Assembly (NCBI RefSeq): GCF_006717145.1
Contig: NZ_VFQF01000001.1
Coordinates: 434,001-498,000, forward strand
Direction: 5' to 3'
DNA: 64,000 bases
Source of the DNA: Humibacillus xanthopallidus
GTDB taxonomy: Bacteria > Actinomycetota > Actinomycetes > Actinomycetales > Dermatophilaceae
Below, one piece after another: positions 7,762 to 16,587 of this stretch. The notes below the pieces were generated by a model. The model was not told the DNA's origin, made no database searches, and was given only the letters and a program-made list of their open reading frames with translations. The position numbers were made by a program, and so were the translations under genes. Within the stretch, counting starts at the first letter, position 1; the number at the start of each line of letters is the position of its first letter.

Positions 7762-9195
7762 TCACCGGGCGCGGCGTTGCCGTCGGACCTCGCGGAGCTC
7801 CGCGAGAAGCGAGAGTCCGGGCCGGTCGTTCATCGTCCGCCAGGCCGCGAGCCCTGCTGCGCACATGCCGAGACCGGCGAGGAGGTAGGCCGCCATCGCG
7901 CCGGTGTAGGTGAGGTCGAACGGCCCGACCCCGAGCGTGCGGGGCAGCGAGAGCAGGGCGTCGAAGGCGGCCGCGAGCAGCGGCGCCACGGCGAGCACGA
8001 GGACGAGCACCACGCCGTCGAGCGACTGCACGAGCGCGAAGGTGCGACCTCGCAGCTCGTCCTCCACGGTGAGGCCGAGCAGGGTGTAGCCGACGACCCA
8101 GGCGACGCCGATGACGGCCCCGAGCACCGTCGAGAGGGGGAGCGCGAGCAGGAGCGTCGGGACGAGCGCGAGGACGAGGAGGATGACTCCGGCACTCGTC
8201 AGGGCGGCGCCGAAGATCCGCGGTCGGGAGAGCCCGGCGAGCACGCGCGGGCCTCCCACGATCCCGAGCGCCATGCCGGTGAAGACAGCGACGAAGAGCA
8301 TGCCGTAGCCCGGCGCACCCGCCCCCATGTCCTTGACGAAGCGGGTTGCGAGCCCGATGACGAGACCGCCGGCGGCGAAGGCGCCCATCATTCCGGCGAT
8401 GAGGCCGCGGACGAACGGCCGCTCCTTCACGACGAGCAGGCCGTCGGTGACGGTGCGCAGGATCGACTGGCCGGCGAGGGCCTCACTCGCGGCGCGGCGG
8501 GGGAAGGTGAGCCGCGAGACGATCCAAGCGCTGACGACGAAGGTGGCGCCGTTGACGTAGATCGCGAGGAAGATCCCCTCGGGGTCGAGGCCGGGCAGGA
8601 GCGATCGCAGGGGGACGCTGAGCAGGGACAGCACGGAGAAGGCGAGGGCCGCGAGCGGCGCCGTGCCGTAGCTGCCGACGAGACCGAGCTGGTTGGCCAG
8701 CTCGAGCCGTTCCGGTGGGACGAGGTTGGGCACCGTCGCGTCCTTGGCCGGGTTCCAGAAGAGCGAGACGCACTCGATGACGAGGATGGCGACGTACATC
8801 CACCACAACGTGCCGACGAGGGGGATCGAGACGAAGAGCGCGAAACGCAGGAGGTCGCCAACGATCATCGTGTGACGCCGGTCGAGACGGTCGGCCACGA
8901 CCCCGGCGAGCGGGCCGAGGACGACCGCCGGCGCGATGCGAAGGATGAACACGCCTGAGACGGCGAGGTACTCGCCCACTCCGCCGGGGGCGAGCTCGGC
9001 GGCGAGGGCGGTCGTGGCGAGCAGTGCCAGCCAGTCGCCGAAGCTCGAGAGGGTGCCGGCGACGAAGAGGTTGCGGAAGGGGCGGATGGCGAGCAGCTGC
9101 CGCAGGCCGGGCCGCTCGGGACTCCCGGGACGTCCGGGACGCGCGAGACCCTCGGGGGCGTCCTGCCCCTCGGCCGGGTGCGGACCCGTGCTCAC
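7762..9195 (-). CDS. MFS transporter
   Basis: This 477-residue protein has about twelve hydrophobic segments and the MFS loop motif [21 protein letters not shown] after the second or third helix. It resembles the MFS_3 group (EntS/MacB-like exporters); the substrate cannot be told. The N-terminus is a 30-residue Pro/Gly/Arg-rich tail (GLARPGRPGSPERPG) encoded by a small repetitive stretch. The GTG start at 9195 lies six bases after a TACTCT -10 box. In some actinobacteria a similar MFS domain is fused to thymidylate kinase; no kinase domain is present here. It is divergent from ftsK. Confidence 0.85.
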   Translation of the reverse strand: MSTGPHPAEGQDAPEGLARPGRPGSPERPGLRQLLAIRPFRNLFVAGTLSSFGDWLALLATTALAAELAPGGVGEYLAVSGVFILRIAPAVVLGPLAGVVADRLDRRHTMIVGDLLRFALFVSIPLVGTLWWMYVAILVIECVSLFWNPAKDATVPNLVPPERLELANQLGLVGSYGTAPLAALAFSVLSLLSVPLRSLLPGLDPEGIFLAIYVNGATFVVSAWIVSRLTFPRRAASEALAGQSILRTVTDGLLVVKERPFVRGLIAGMMGAFAAGGLVIGLATRFVKDMGAGAPGYGMLFVAVFTGMALGIVGGPRVLAGLSRPRIFGAALTSAGVILLVLALVPTLLLALPLSTVLGAVIGVAWVVGYTLLGLTVEDELRGRTFALVQSLDGVVLVLVLAVAPLLAAAFDALLSLPRTLGVGPFDLTYTGAMAAYLLAGLGMCAAGLAAWRTMNDRPGLSLLAELREVRRQRRAR

Positions 9196-9201
9196 ACCTC
9201 C

Positions 9202-9207
9202 AGAGTA
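9202..9207 (-). promoter_or_regulatory. -10 box of the MFS gene, leaderless type
   Basis: On the minus strand TACTCT is followed by GGAGGT and then directly by the GTG start. The GGAGGT abuts the start codon with no spacing, so it could not act as a normal ribosome binding site. Confidence 0.5.
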
Positions 9208-9286
9208 GGAGCCGGTGTCAGCCACGAGCGGTCGCCGGGCGAAAGAGCAACGCGTCGCACACTGCGGGTCCGAGCAGCGAGGGCGG

Positions 9287-9383
9287 CGGAGTGCTCGCTC
9301 GATCCGACGGAGTGCTCTCTCGATTGTCCGTGGCGGGCGCAGTGCCCTCGCGACCGCTCGATGGGGCGGAGTGCTCTCTCGAT
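9287..9383. repeat. Direct repeats of a 17-bp unit upstream of ftsK
   Basis: CGGAGTGCTCTCTCGAT occurs at 9308-9324 and 9367-9383, a one-mismatch copy (CGGAGTGCTCGCTCGAT) at 9287-9303, and a degenerate copy near 9338. The repeats lie in the 280-bp gap between the divergent MFS and ftsK genes, outside both core promoters. Confidence 0.7.
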
Positions 9384-9465
9384 AGCCACGCGCGGACCGC
9401 GGTCGAGATCGCGGTCTTTGCCCCGTGGTGCGCGTGTGACGCGTGAGTTGGGAGGGACGGTGACG

Positions 9466-9471
9466 TACGGT
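9466..9471 (+). promoter_or_regulatory. -10 box of ftsK, leaderless type
   Basis: TACGGT is followed by GCCATC and then ATG 9478. This supports the ATG as the start rather than any longer reading. Confidence 0.55.
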
Positions 9472-9477
9472 GCCATC

Positions 9478-12456
9478 ATGGCGACTCGTCCGTCCAGCAG
9501 TCAGCGCCCGAGCAGCGCCGCCGCGACCCGTGCCAAGGGCACGTCCGGTGGCTCGTCGGCGCGCCCCGCCGCTGCCCGGTCGACGCGGCCGGCGCAGCGC
9601 AAGCCGGCCGCCCGCAAGGCGCCGGCCCGCACGTCCAGGACGCGCGACGGGGGGCTGCCGTTCCCGCTCGGCGCCGTGCGCAACACGTGGATGGGGGTCT
9701 CGCACCTCGCCGGCGGCGCGGTGCGCCGCGTCGGCCACAGCGCGGCCGACCTCGAGCCGGAGCACCGTCGCGACGGCATCGGATTCGCGCTCATCGCCCT
9801 GGCGGTCGTCGTGGCCTCACGCGAGTGGTGGGGGGTCAGCGGCGTCTTCGGCCAGGTCGTGCACGCCGTCTTCGCCGGTACCTTCGGCCGCGTCGCGTAT
9901 GCCGTGCCCCTCGTCCTGCTCGCCCTGGGCCTGCGGATGCTGCGCGCCCCGCAGGACGACGGCGCCACCAACCGGGTCGTCGTCGGCACCATCGCGCTGA
10001 CCTTCGCCGCCTGCGGCCTCTCGCACATCGCCGACGGCATCCCCAACCCGCCCGACGGCGCCGACGGCATGCGGGCCGCCGGGGGCATCATCGGCTTCCT
10101 CGCCTCGAGCCCGGTCGCCGCGGCCGTCTCGGTGCCCGGCGCCATCGTCCTGCTCTGCCTCCTCGGCGTCTTCGGCCTGCTCGTCATCACGGCGACGCCG
10201 GTCAACATGATCCCGACCCGGCTGCGCCAGCTGAGGGCGCTCGTCATCCACCGCGCCGCTGATGCTCCCGGTGCCGCAGTCGACCCCGATGCCACGCAGG
10301 CGGTGCCCGAGGCGAAGGCGAAGCGTCGTCGCGCCGTCGACCTCAGCGACCGCGACGGCGACGAGGCGTTCCGCCAGGCCGCTCAGAAGGGACTCGAGGA
10401 CGACGCCGACGGGCCCCGCCCCGGCGAGAAGCGCCCCACGCCGCCCGGGCTCGTCGTCCCGCGCCCCTCGGGTGCGAAGGGCGCGGCTGCAGCCGCCGGT
10501 GCCCCCGCGGGTGGCACCGAGCGCGTCATCGACGCCACCGACCCGCGCACCCTGGGCGCTCCCGACACCTCCAAGGTCGGACCCAAGGCCGAGCTCATCC
10601 CCCCGCCGATGTCCGACCTGCCGGCGCGCGCCGAGCAGCTGAGCCTCGGCGGCGACATCACCTACCGCCTCCCCGACCACGCGATGCTCACGCCGGGCCC
10701 CGCGCACAAGACCCGGAGCGAGACCAACGACCGGGTCGTCGAGTCGCTCACCAACGTCTTCGACCAGTTCGACATCGACGCCGCGGTCACGGGATTCACC
10801 CGCGGCCCGACCGTCACGCGCTACGAGATCGAGCTCGGCTCGGGCACCAAGGTCGAGCGCGTCACCGCCCTCTCCAAGAACATCGCGTATGCCGTCGCGT
10901 CGGCCGACGTGCGCATCCTCAGCCCCATCCCCGGCAAGTCCGCCATCGGCATCGAGATCCCCAACCTCGACCGCGAGAACGTCTCGCTCGGCGACGTGCT
11001 GCGCAGCCACACGGCCCGCAGCAACGAGCACCCGATGGTCATGGGTGTCGGCAAGGACGTCGAGGGTGCCTACGTCATCGCCAACCTCGCGAAGATGCCC
11101 CACCTGCTCGTCGCCGGCGCCACGGGCTCGGGCAAGTCGAGCTTCGTCAACTCGATGATCACCTCGATCCTCATGCGCGCCACCCCCGAGGAGGTCCGGA
11201 TGATCCTCGTGGACCCGAAGCGCGTCGAGCTCACGGCCTACGAGGGCATCCCGCACCTCATCACCCCGATCATCACCAACCCCAAGAAGGCCGCCGAGGC
11301 GCTCGCCTGGGTCGTCAAGGAGATGGACCAGCGCTACGACGACCTCGCGGCGTTCGGCTTCAAGCACATCGACGACTTCAACAAGGCGGTGCGCGCAGGC
11401 AAGGTCAAGCCGCTGCCGGGCTCCGAGCGGCAGATCACGACCTACCCCTACCTCCTCGTCGTCGTCGACGAGCTCGCCGACCTCATGATGGTCGCCCCGC
11501 GCGACGTCGAGGAGTCGGTCGTGCGCATCACCCAGCTCGCCCGCGCGGCCGGCATCCACCTCGTGCTCGCCACGCAGCGCCCGTCGGTCGACGTCGTGAC
11601 CGGCCTCATCAAGGCCAACGTGCCCTCGCGCATGGCCTTCGCGACCTCCTCGCTCGCCGACTCGCGCGTCGTGCTCGACCAGCCGGGCGCCGAGAAGCTC
11701 ATCGGCCAGGGCGACGCGCTCTTCCTCCCGATGGGCGCGAGCAAGCCGATGCGCGTCCAGGGCGCGTGGGTCAACGAGTCCGAGATCCACGAGGTCGTCA
11801 AGTTCGTCACGACGCAGCTGAAGCCCAACTACGTCGAGGACGTCACCGTCGTCGCGCCGAAGAAGCAGATCGACGACGACATCGGCGACGACCTCGACGT
11901 GCTGCTCCAAGCGACCGAGCTCGTCGTCACGACGCAGTTCGGCTCGACGTCGATGCTCCAGCGCAAGCTGCGCGTCGGATTCGCCAAGGCCGGCCGCCTC
12001 ATGGACCTGCTCGAGTCGCGCGGCGTCGTCGGCCCGAGCGAGGGCTCCAAGGCGCGCGACGTGCTTGTGCGTCCCGACGACCTGCCGCAGACGCTCGCGC
12101 TGCTCCGCGGCGAGGACGTCCCCCATCCCAACGAGCCGGCCGACCTCGACGACATCATCGAGCACCCCGAGCCGTATGCCGCCCCGCCCGTCGCGATCGA
12201 GCCCCCCGGCACGCACCCCGACGAGACGGCATACGCCGGTGGTGACCTCGACGACGACACCGACGCCCTCGACGGCACCCCGCAGCGCACGGCCGCGATC
12301 GTCGCGCAGCGCGGCGAGCGCCGGCTGCGCGAGGAGGACACGACCGCGGTGGGGGTCTGGAGCCCCGGCGAGATCAAGCCGCTCGTCGAGGACGACGACG
12401 AGGAGTCCGAGGACGCCTGGAACCTCACCGACCGAGGCGGCCGCGAGCGCTACTGA
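9478..12456 (+). CDS. ftsK: DNA translocase FtsK/SpoIIIE
   Basis: FtsK pumps chromosome DNA through the closing septum and activates dimer resolution. The 992-residue protein has an Ala/Arg-rich basic N-terminus, a four-helix membrane domain (about residues 95-260), an acidic/proline linker and the motor. The Walker A GATGSGKS is near residue 547 and Walker B YLLVVVDELADLM near 660, with the family signatures HLVLATQRPSVDVVTGLIKAN and FATSSLADSRVVLDQPGAEKL. The C-terminal winged-helix gamma domain (TTQFGSTSMLQRKLRVGFAK) reads polarity sequences. Start ATG 9478 follows a -10 box by six bases. In most actinobacteria rimO-pgsA follow directly; here kdp genes intervene. Confidence 0.96.
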   Translation: MATRPSSSQRPSSAAATRAKGTSGGSSARPAAARSTRPAQRKPAARKAPARTSRTRDGGLPFPLGAVRNTWMGVSHLAGGAVRRVGHSAADLEPEHRRDGIGFALIALAVVVASREWWGVSGVFGQVVHAVFAGTFGRVAYAVPLVLLALGLRMLRAPQDDGATNRVVVGTIALTFAACGLSHIADGIPNPPDGADGMRAAGGIIGFLASSPVAAAVSVPGAIVLLCLLGVFGLLVITATPVNMIPTRLRQLRALVIHRAADAPGAAVDPDATQAVPEAKAKRRRAVDLSDRDGDEAFRQAAQKGLEDDADGPRPGEKRPTPPGLVVPRPSGAKGAAAAAGAPAGGTERVIDATDPRTLGAPDTSKVGPKAELIPPPMSDLPARAEQLSLGGDITYRLPDHAMLTPGPAHKTRSETNDRVVESLTNVFDQFDIDAAVTGFTRGPTVTRYEIELGSGTKVERVTALSKNIAYAVASADVRILSPIPGKSAIGIEIPNLDRENVSLGDVLRSHTARSNEHPMVMGVGKDVEGAYVIANLAKMPHLLVAGATGSGKSSFVNSMITSILMRATPEEVRMILVDPKRVELTAYEGIPHLITPIITNPKKAAEALAWVVKEMDQRYDDLAAFGFKHIDDFNKAVRAGKVKPLPGSERQITTYPYLLVVVDELADLMMVAPRDVEESVVRITQLARAAGIHLVLATQRPSVDVVTGLIKANVPSRMAFATSSLADSRVVLDQPGAEKLIGQGDALFLPMGASKPMRVQGAWVNESEIHEVVKFVTTQLKPNYVEDVTVVAPKKQIDDDIGDDLDVLLQATELVVTTQFGSTSMLQRKLRVGFAKAGRLMDLLESRGVVGPSEGSKARDVLVRPDDLPQTLALLRGEDVPHPNEPADLDDIIEHPEPYAAPPVAIEPPGTHPDETAYAGGDLDDDTDALDGTPQRTAAIVAQRGERRLREEDTTAVGVWSPGEIKPLVEDDDEESEDAWNLTDRGGRERY

Positions 12457-12689
12457 CCCGTCGAGTGGCCAAAGTTGGCCGCCCCCACCACGTCGAGTGG
12501 CCACATTTGGTCGTCTCAACGCGTCGAAAGGCCAAAGCCGGCCGCCTGCACGATGTCGAGAGGCCACAGTTCGTCGCCTCCGCTGAAACTGCAGAGGCGG
12601 CCAGAAGTGGCCACTCGACTGCGAGGAGGCGGCCAGAAGTGGCCACTCGACTGCGAGGAGGCGGCCAGGAGTGGCCACTCGACGGGTCA
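12454..12689. repeat. Mirror-image repeat array filling the ftsK-kdpE gap
   Basis: Four left-hand units of about 31 bp (GTCGAGTGGCC-type, starting near 12460, 12492, 12522 and 12554) face three right-hand units (GGCCACTCGAC-type). The outermost arms are a perfect 18-bp inverted repeat, TGACCCGTCGAGTGGCCA at 12454-12471 and its complement at 12672-12689. These arms include the stop codons of both convergent genes. The centre is near 12585. No T-tract is present. Confidence 0.9.
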
Positions 12690-13364
12690 GGGTGTGAAGC
12701 GGTAGCCGAGGCCCGGCTCGGTGATGAGGTGCCTCGGGTTGCTCGGGTCGGGCTCGAGCTTGCGGCGCAGCTGGTTGGCATAGACGCGCAGGTAGTTCGA
12801 CTCCCGGCCGTAGGCGGGTCCCCAGACCGAGCGCAGCAGGTCCTGTTGGAGCACGAGGTGCCCCGGCTCTCGGCAGAGGGCCTCGAGCAGTCGCCACTCG
12901 GTCGGGGTGAGGCGGATCTCGGCCCGCTCCACGGTGGCCCGACGCTCCGAGAAGTCGAGCGTGAAGTGGTCGGTGCGCACGGTGCCGATCTGCCGCCCGA
13001 CCTCGCCGCTGCGCCGTACCGCCGCGCGCACCCGGGCGAGCAGCTCCTCGACCCCGAAGGGTTTCGTCACGTAGTCGTCGGCTCCGAGGTCGAGCGCCTC
13101 GATCTTGTCGTCGCTCTCGTGGCGGGCCGACAGCACGATGACGGGCACGGAGGAGGTCGTGCGGATGCGGCGCAGGACCTCGGTGCCGTCGAGATCCGGC
13201 AGGCCGAGGTCGAGGATGACGACGTCGGGTGCGTCCTCGGCCGCCGACAGCACCGCGGTGCGCCCGTCGCTCGCCGTCACGACGTCGTTGCCGTGCGCAC
13301 GCAGGGCGATCGAGAGGGTGCGCAGCAGGCGGGGATCGTCGTCGACGACGAGGACACGGCTCAC
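12687..13364 (-). CDS. kdpE: KdpE response regulator
   Basis: KdpE is the OmpR-type regulator that activates kdp transcription when phosphorylated by KdpD. The 225-residue protein has the receiver acidic pocket (DDD at 8-10), phosphorylation site Asp52 in VILDLGLPDLDG, the conserved Lys101 in TKPF, and a C-terminal winged helix (LTPTEWRLLEALCREPG through ESNYLRVYANQLRRKLE). The GTG start overlaps the kdpD stop by four bases and follows GGAGGAG inside kdpD, so the pair is translationally coupled. Likely targets are the phased repeats at 20533-20570. Confidence 0.95.
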   Translation of the reverse strand: MSRVLVVDDDPRLLRTLSIALRAHGNDVVTASDGRTAVLSAAEDAPDVVILDLGLPDLDGTEVLRRIRTTSSVPVIVLSARHESDDKIEALDLGADDYVTKPFGVEELLARVRAAVRRSGEVGRQIGTVRTDHFTLDFSERRATVERAEIRLTPTEWRLLEALCREPGHLVLQQDLLRSVWGPAYGRESNYLRVYANQLRRKLEPDPSNPRHLITEPGLGYRFTP

Positions 13365-15967
13365 GGCTCCTCCTGGGGCGCGGCGATCGGGAGCTCGAGG
13401 ACCATGGTCAGCCCGCCACCGGGGGTGTCCTCGGGGACGAGCGTGCCACCCATGACCGTCATCAGGCCGCGCGCCACGGCGAGGCCGAGGCCGAGGCCGT
13501 CGCCCTGCGGGGCGTCCCCGGCGCGCTGGAAGGCAGCGAAGATGCGGTCCTTGTCGGCGTCGTCGACGCCGGGCCCACGGTCGACGACGCGCAGCTGCAC
13601 GGTCTCGCCGATGCGTCCGGCGGTGATGCGCACGTCAGTGGTCTGGCTGTGCCGCAGGGCGTTCTCCACGACGTTGGCGAGGACTCGGTCGAGCAGCCCG
13701 AGGTCGGTGCGCACAGGTGGCACGTCGGGCTCGAGCGCCACCTCGACGCGGCCGGGGTCCGACGTCGTGCGCACCGTGCTCACCACGGCGTCGAGCAGGT
13801 CGACCGAGTGGTGGTGGGGCTGCACGCTCCCGGTCTCGAGCCGTGACAGGTCGAGCAGGTTGCCGATCAGCGCGTCGAGCCGGTCGGCCGACTCCTCGAT
13901 CGACTCGAGCAGCTCCGCCTCGTCGTCGGGCGGCAGCTCGAGGCCGGTCTGGCGCAGGGTCGAGACCCCGGCCTTGATGCTGGCCAGCGGGGTGCGCAGG
14001 TCGTGCGACACGGCGGCGAGCAGCGTCGTGCGGGCCGCGTTGTCACGGGCGAGGCCGGCCGCCTGACGCGCCGCCTGCACGAGCTGCTCGCGGCCGTGCA
14101 GGATCGCGGCGTGCGCGGCATACGCGTTGACGAGGCGCTGGTCCTCGGCGGCGACGGGCGGGCCGTCGAGCAGCAGGTGCACCCCGTCGTCGACCGCCAC
14201 GTCGACGGCCCACGAGAGGTCGGGCGGCAGGTCGGAGCCGACCGCGAGGTGCGGGTCGGTCGAGGCGAGCACCCGCGGTGGGGGGCCGCCCGACAACACC
14301 GACACCCCCGACGACTTCGACACCCCGGACCCCCCCGACCCCTCGGAAGGCTCGGAGCGGTCCGAGAGCTCCGGCAGCACGGACTGCTCGGTCAGCACCG
14401 CGGAGTGCATGCCGAGGGCGTCGCGCGCCTTCTCGAGCAGGACGGGCAGCGGGCGGGGCTCGGCGAGCAGGTCACGGCTCAGCGCGGCGAGCGCGGCAGA
14501 CTCGCGCTCGGCCGAGACGGCCTGCTCGGTCCGCCGGGCCGCGACGTTGACGACCGAGCTGACCGCCATCGCGACGAGGATGAAGACCGCGACGGCGAGC
14601 GCGTTGGGCGGGTCGCTGATCGTCAGCGTGCCGCGCGGCTCGGTGAAGAACCAGTTGACGAGGAGCGAGCCGGCGACGGCGCAGAAGAGCGCCGGCCAGA
14701 TGCCGCCGACGAGCGCGCACACGACGGTGAGGGCGAGGTAGAGCAGCAGGTCGAGCGAGAGCGTGTGCCCCTCGCGCGTCGCCACGAGGACGGCCGTCAG
14801 CGCGGTGAGGGAGACGACCGCGAGCAGCAGGCCCGCGACCACGCGCCCCGCCGGGAGCCCGCCCGACCGCGGGCTGCGGCGTCGGACCCTCGACCCCTCG
14901 TGGGAGACGAGGTGCACGTCGATGTCGCCGGAGCTGTCGGCGACCTCCGACGCGATGCTCGGCCGGAGCAGCTGCTGGAACCGCCCGCGGCGGCTCACGC
15001 CGACGACGACCTGGGTCGCGTTGACGCCCCGGGCATGGTCGAGGATCGCCTCGGCGACGTCATGACCCGACACCTCGTGGAACTCCGCGCCGAGGTCGCG
15101 TGCGAGCCGGCGCAGCCGTGCGAGCACCGCCGGGTCGATCGAGGCGAGCCCCTCGGCCGAGCGCACGTGGCAGGCGATGAGGTCGCCGCCCGCAGCCCGG
15201 GTCGCGATGCGGGCACCCCGGCGCAGGAGGGTCTCGCTGCCGGGGCCGCCGGTGAGCGCGACGACGATCCGCTCCCGGGCCGGCCACTGCTCGTGGATGC
15301 CCTGGTCGGCGCGGTAGCGCTCGAGGGCCTCGTCGACGCGGTCGGCCAGCCACAGCAGGGCGATCTCGCGTAGCGCCGACAGGTTGCCGACGCGGAAGTA
15401 GTTCGACAGCGCGGCATCGACCTTGTCGGGACCGTAGATGTTGCCGTGTGCCATCCGCCGCCGCAGCGCCTCGGGTGACATGTCGACGAGCTGCACCTGG
15501 TCGGCGCGGCGCACGACCTCGTCGGGCAGCGTCTCCTGCTGCCGGATGCCGGTGATCGACTCGACGACGTCGTTGAGCGACTCGAGGTGCTGGATGTTGA
15601 CCGTGGAGAGCACGTCGATGCCGGCATCGAGCAGCTCCTCGACGTCCTGCCACCGCTTCTCGTGCCGCGACCCGGGCACGTTGGTGTGGGCCAGCTCGTC
15701 GACGAGCACGACGTGGGGTCGCCGGGCGAGGACGGCGGCCGTGTCGAGCTCGGTCAGCGAGGACCCGCGGTACTCGACCGTCAGCCGCGGCAGGATCTCG
15801 AGCCCTTCGAGCTCCGAGGCGGTGTGCGCCCGCCCGTGGGTCTCGACGATGCCCACGACGACGTCGGTGCCGCGCTCACGCCGGCGGTGGGCCTCGTCGA
15901 GCATCGCGAAGGTCTTGCCGACCCCCGGCGCCGAGCCGAGAAAGATGCGAAGGGACCCACGACCCAT
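13361..15967 (-). CDS. kdpD: KdpD sensor histidine kinase
   Basis: KdpD senses potassium limitation and phosphorylates KdpE. The 868-residue protein begins with the KdpD domain (Walker A GSAPGVGKT at 11-19, VVLVDELAHTN), then a universal-stress-type domain (about 235-365), four clustered membrane helices (about 380-500), a GAF-like region, a dimerisation domain with the phospho-accepting His near residue 652 (SHDLRTPLASIKAG) and an ATPase domain (NVVENALRHS, GDGLGLGLAVARGL). An unusual Ser/Gly-rich insert (SEPSEGSGGSGVSKSSG) sits in the GAF region, encoded by repetitive DNA near 14290-14350. It overlaps kdpE and follows kdpC by 17 bases. Confidence 0.95.
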   Translation of the reverse strand: MGRGSLRIFLGSAPGVGKTFAMLDEAHRRRERGTDVVVGIVETHGRAHTASELEGLEILPRLTVEYRGSSLTELDTAAVLARRPHVVLVDELAHTNVPGSRHEKRWQDVEELLDAGIDVLSTVNIQHLESLNDVVESITGIRQQETLPDEVVRRADQVQLVDMSPEALRRRMAHGNIYGPDKVDAALSNYFRVGNLSALREIALLWLADRVDEALERYRADQGIHEQWPARERIVVALTGGPGSETLLRRGARIATRAAGGDLIACHVRSAEGLASIDPAVLARLRRLARDLGAEFHEVSGHDVAEAILDHARGVNATQVVVGVSRRGRFQQLLRPSIASEVADSSGDIDVHLVSHEGSRVRRRSPRSGGLPAGRVVAGLLLAVVSLTALTAVLVATREGHTLSLDLLLYLALTVVCALVGGIWPALFCAVAGSLLVNWFFTEPRGTLTISDPPNALAVAVFILVAMAVSSVVNVAARRTEQAVSAERESAALAALSRDLLAEPRPLPVLLEKARDALGMHSAVLTEQSVLPELSDRSEPSEGSGGSGVSKSSGVSVLSGGPPPRVLASTDPHLAVGSDLPPDLSWAVDVAVDDGVHLLLDGPPVAAEDQRLVNAYAAHAAILHGREQLVQAARQAAGLARDNAARTTLLAAVSHDLRTPLASIKAGVSTLRQTGLELPPDDEAELLESIEESADRLDALIGNLLDLSRLETGSVQPHHHSVDLLDAVVSTVRTTSDPGRVEVALEPDVPPVRTDLGLLDRVLANVVENALRHSQTTDVRITAGRIGETVQLRVVDRGPGVDDADKDRIFAAFQRAGDAPQGDGLGLGLAVARGLMTVMGGTLVPEDTPGGGLTMVLELPIAAPQEEP

Positions 15968-15984
15968 GGACCGATCCTGTCAGG

Positions 15985-16575
15985 TCAGCCGGCGGACCGG
16001 CCGGAGAGGGCCGCGAGGGCGAGATTGAGCTCGAGGACGTTGACGCGTGGCTGGCCGAGGAAGCCCGCGACCCGGCCCTGCACATGCGCGTCGACGAGGG
16101 CGGCCACCTGCGACTCCGCCAGCCCGCGGGCCGCGGCGACGCGCGGCACCTGGGACACGGCATACGCCTGCGAGACGTGCGGGTCGAGCCCGCTGCCGGA
16201 GGCCGTCAGCGCGTCGGCGGGAGCGGTGGCCGGGTCGAGCCTGGCGGTGGAGGCCCGCCTCGCCACCTCGTCGGTGAGCGCGGTGCCCGAGAGGTTCGAG
16301 CCGCCGCTCGTGTCACCCGCGTAGCCGCTCGCGGACGGGCGACCCCAGAACCACTGGGCGCCCGTCCACTGCTGCCCCACGAGGTAGGACCCGACGACCG
16401 AGCCGTCGACGCTGACGAGCGAGCCGGCGGCCTGGTCGCGGGCGACCGCCTGGCCCACGCCCCAGACGACGGCCGGGTAGAGCACGCCGAGGAGGACGGT
16501 GAGGACGAGCATGGCGCGCAGGCCGGCCCACGACTGCTTGACGAAGGAGCTGAGCGTGCTGGTCACGAGGGTCAC
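15985..16575 (-). CDS. kdpC: Potassium-transporting ATPase subunit KdpC
   Basis: KdpC is the single-span accessory subunit of the high-affinity potassium pump, thought to help assemble or raise affinity of KdpB for nucleotide. The 196-residue protein has one N-terminal membrane helix (AMLVLTVLLGVLYPAVVWGV) and an external domain with the family's VGSYLVGQQW, WFWGRPSASGY, GSGLDPHVSQAYA and NVLELNLAL signatures. The start is GTG 16575 behind GAAAGGG. It follows kdpB by 12 bases. Confidence 0.94.
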   Translation of the reverse strand: MTLVTSTLSSFVKQSWAGLRAMLVLTVLLGVLYPAVVWGVGQAVARDQAAGSLVSVDGSVVGSYLVGQQWTGAQWFWGRPSASGYAGDTSGGSNLSGTALTDEVARRASTARLDPATAPADALTASGSGLDPHVSQAYAVSQVPRVAAARGLAESQVAALVDAHVQGRVAGFLGQPRVNVLELNLALAALSGRSAG

Positions 16576-16587
16576 ACCCTTTCGGGG

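Noticed and set aside
9178-9477. An extra 100-codon N-terminus for ftsK
   Set aside because: It would run through the repeat-bearing gap and the promoter of the divergent MFS gene, and ATG 9478 has a matching -10 box.
9817-12897. A 1026-codon minus-strand frame opposite ftsK
   Set aside because: Antisense shadow of ftsK with low-complexity translation; it also crosses the repeat array and kdpE.
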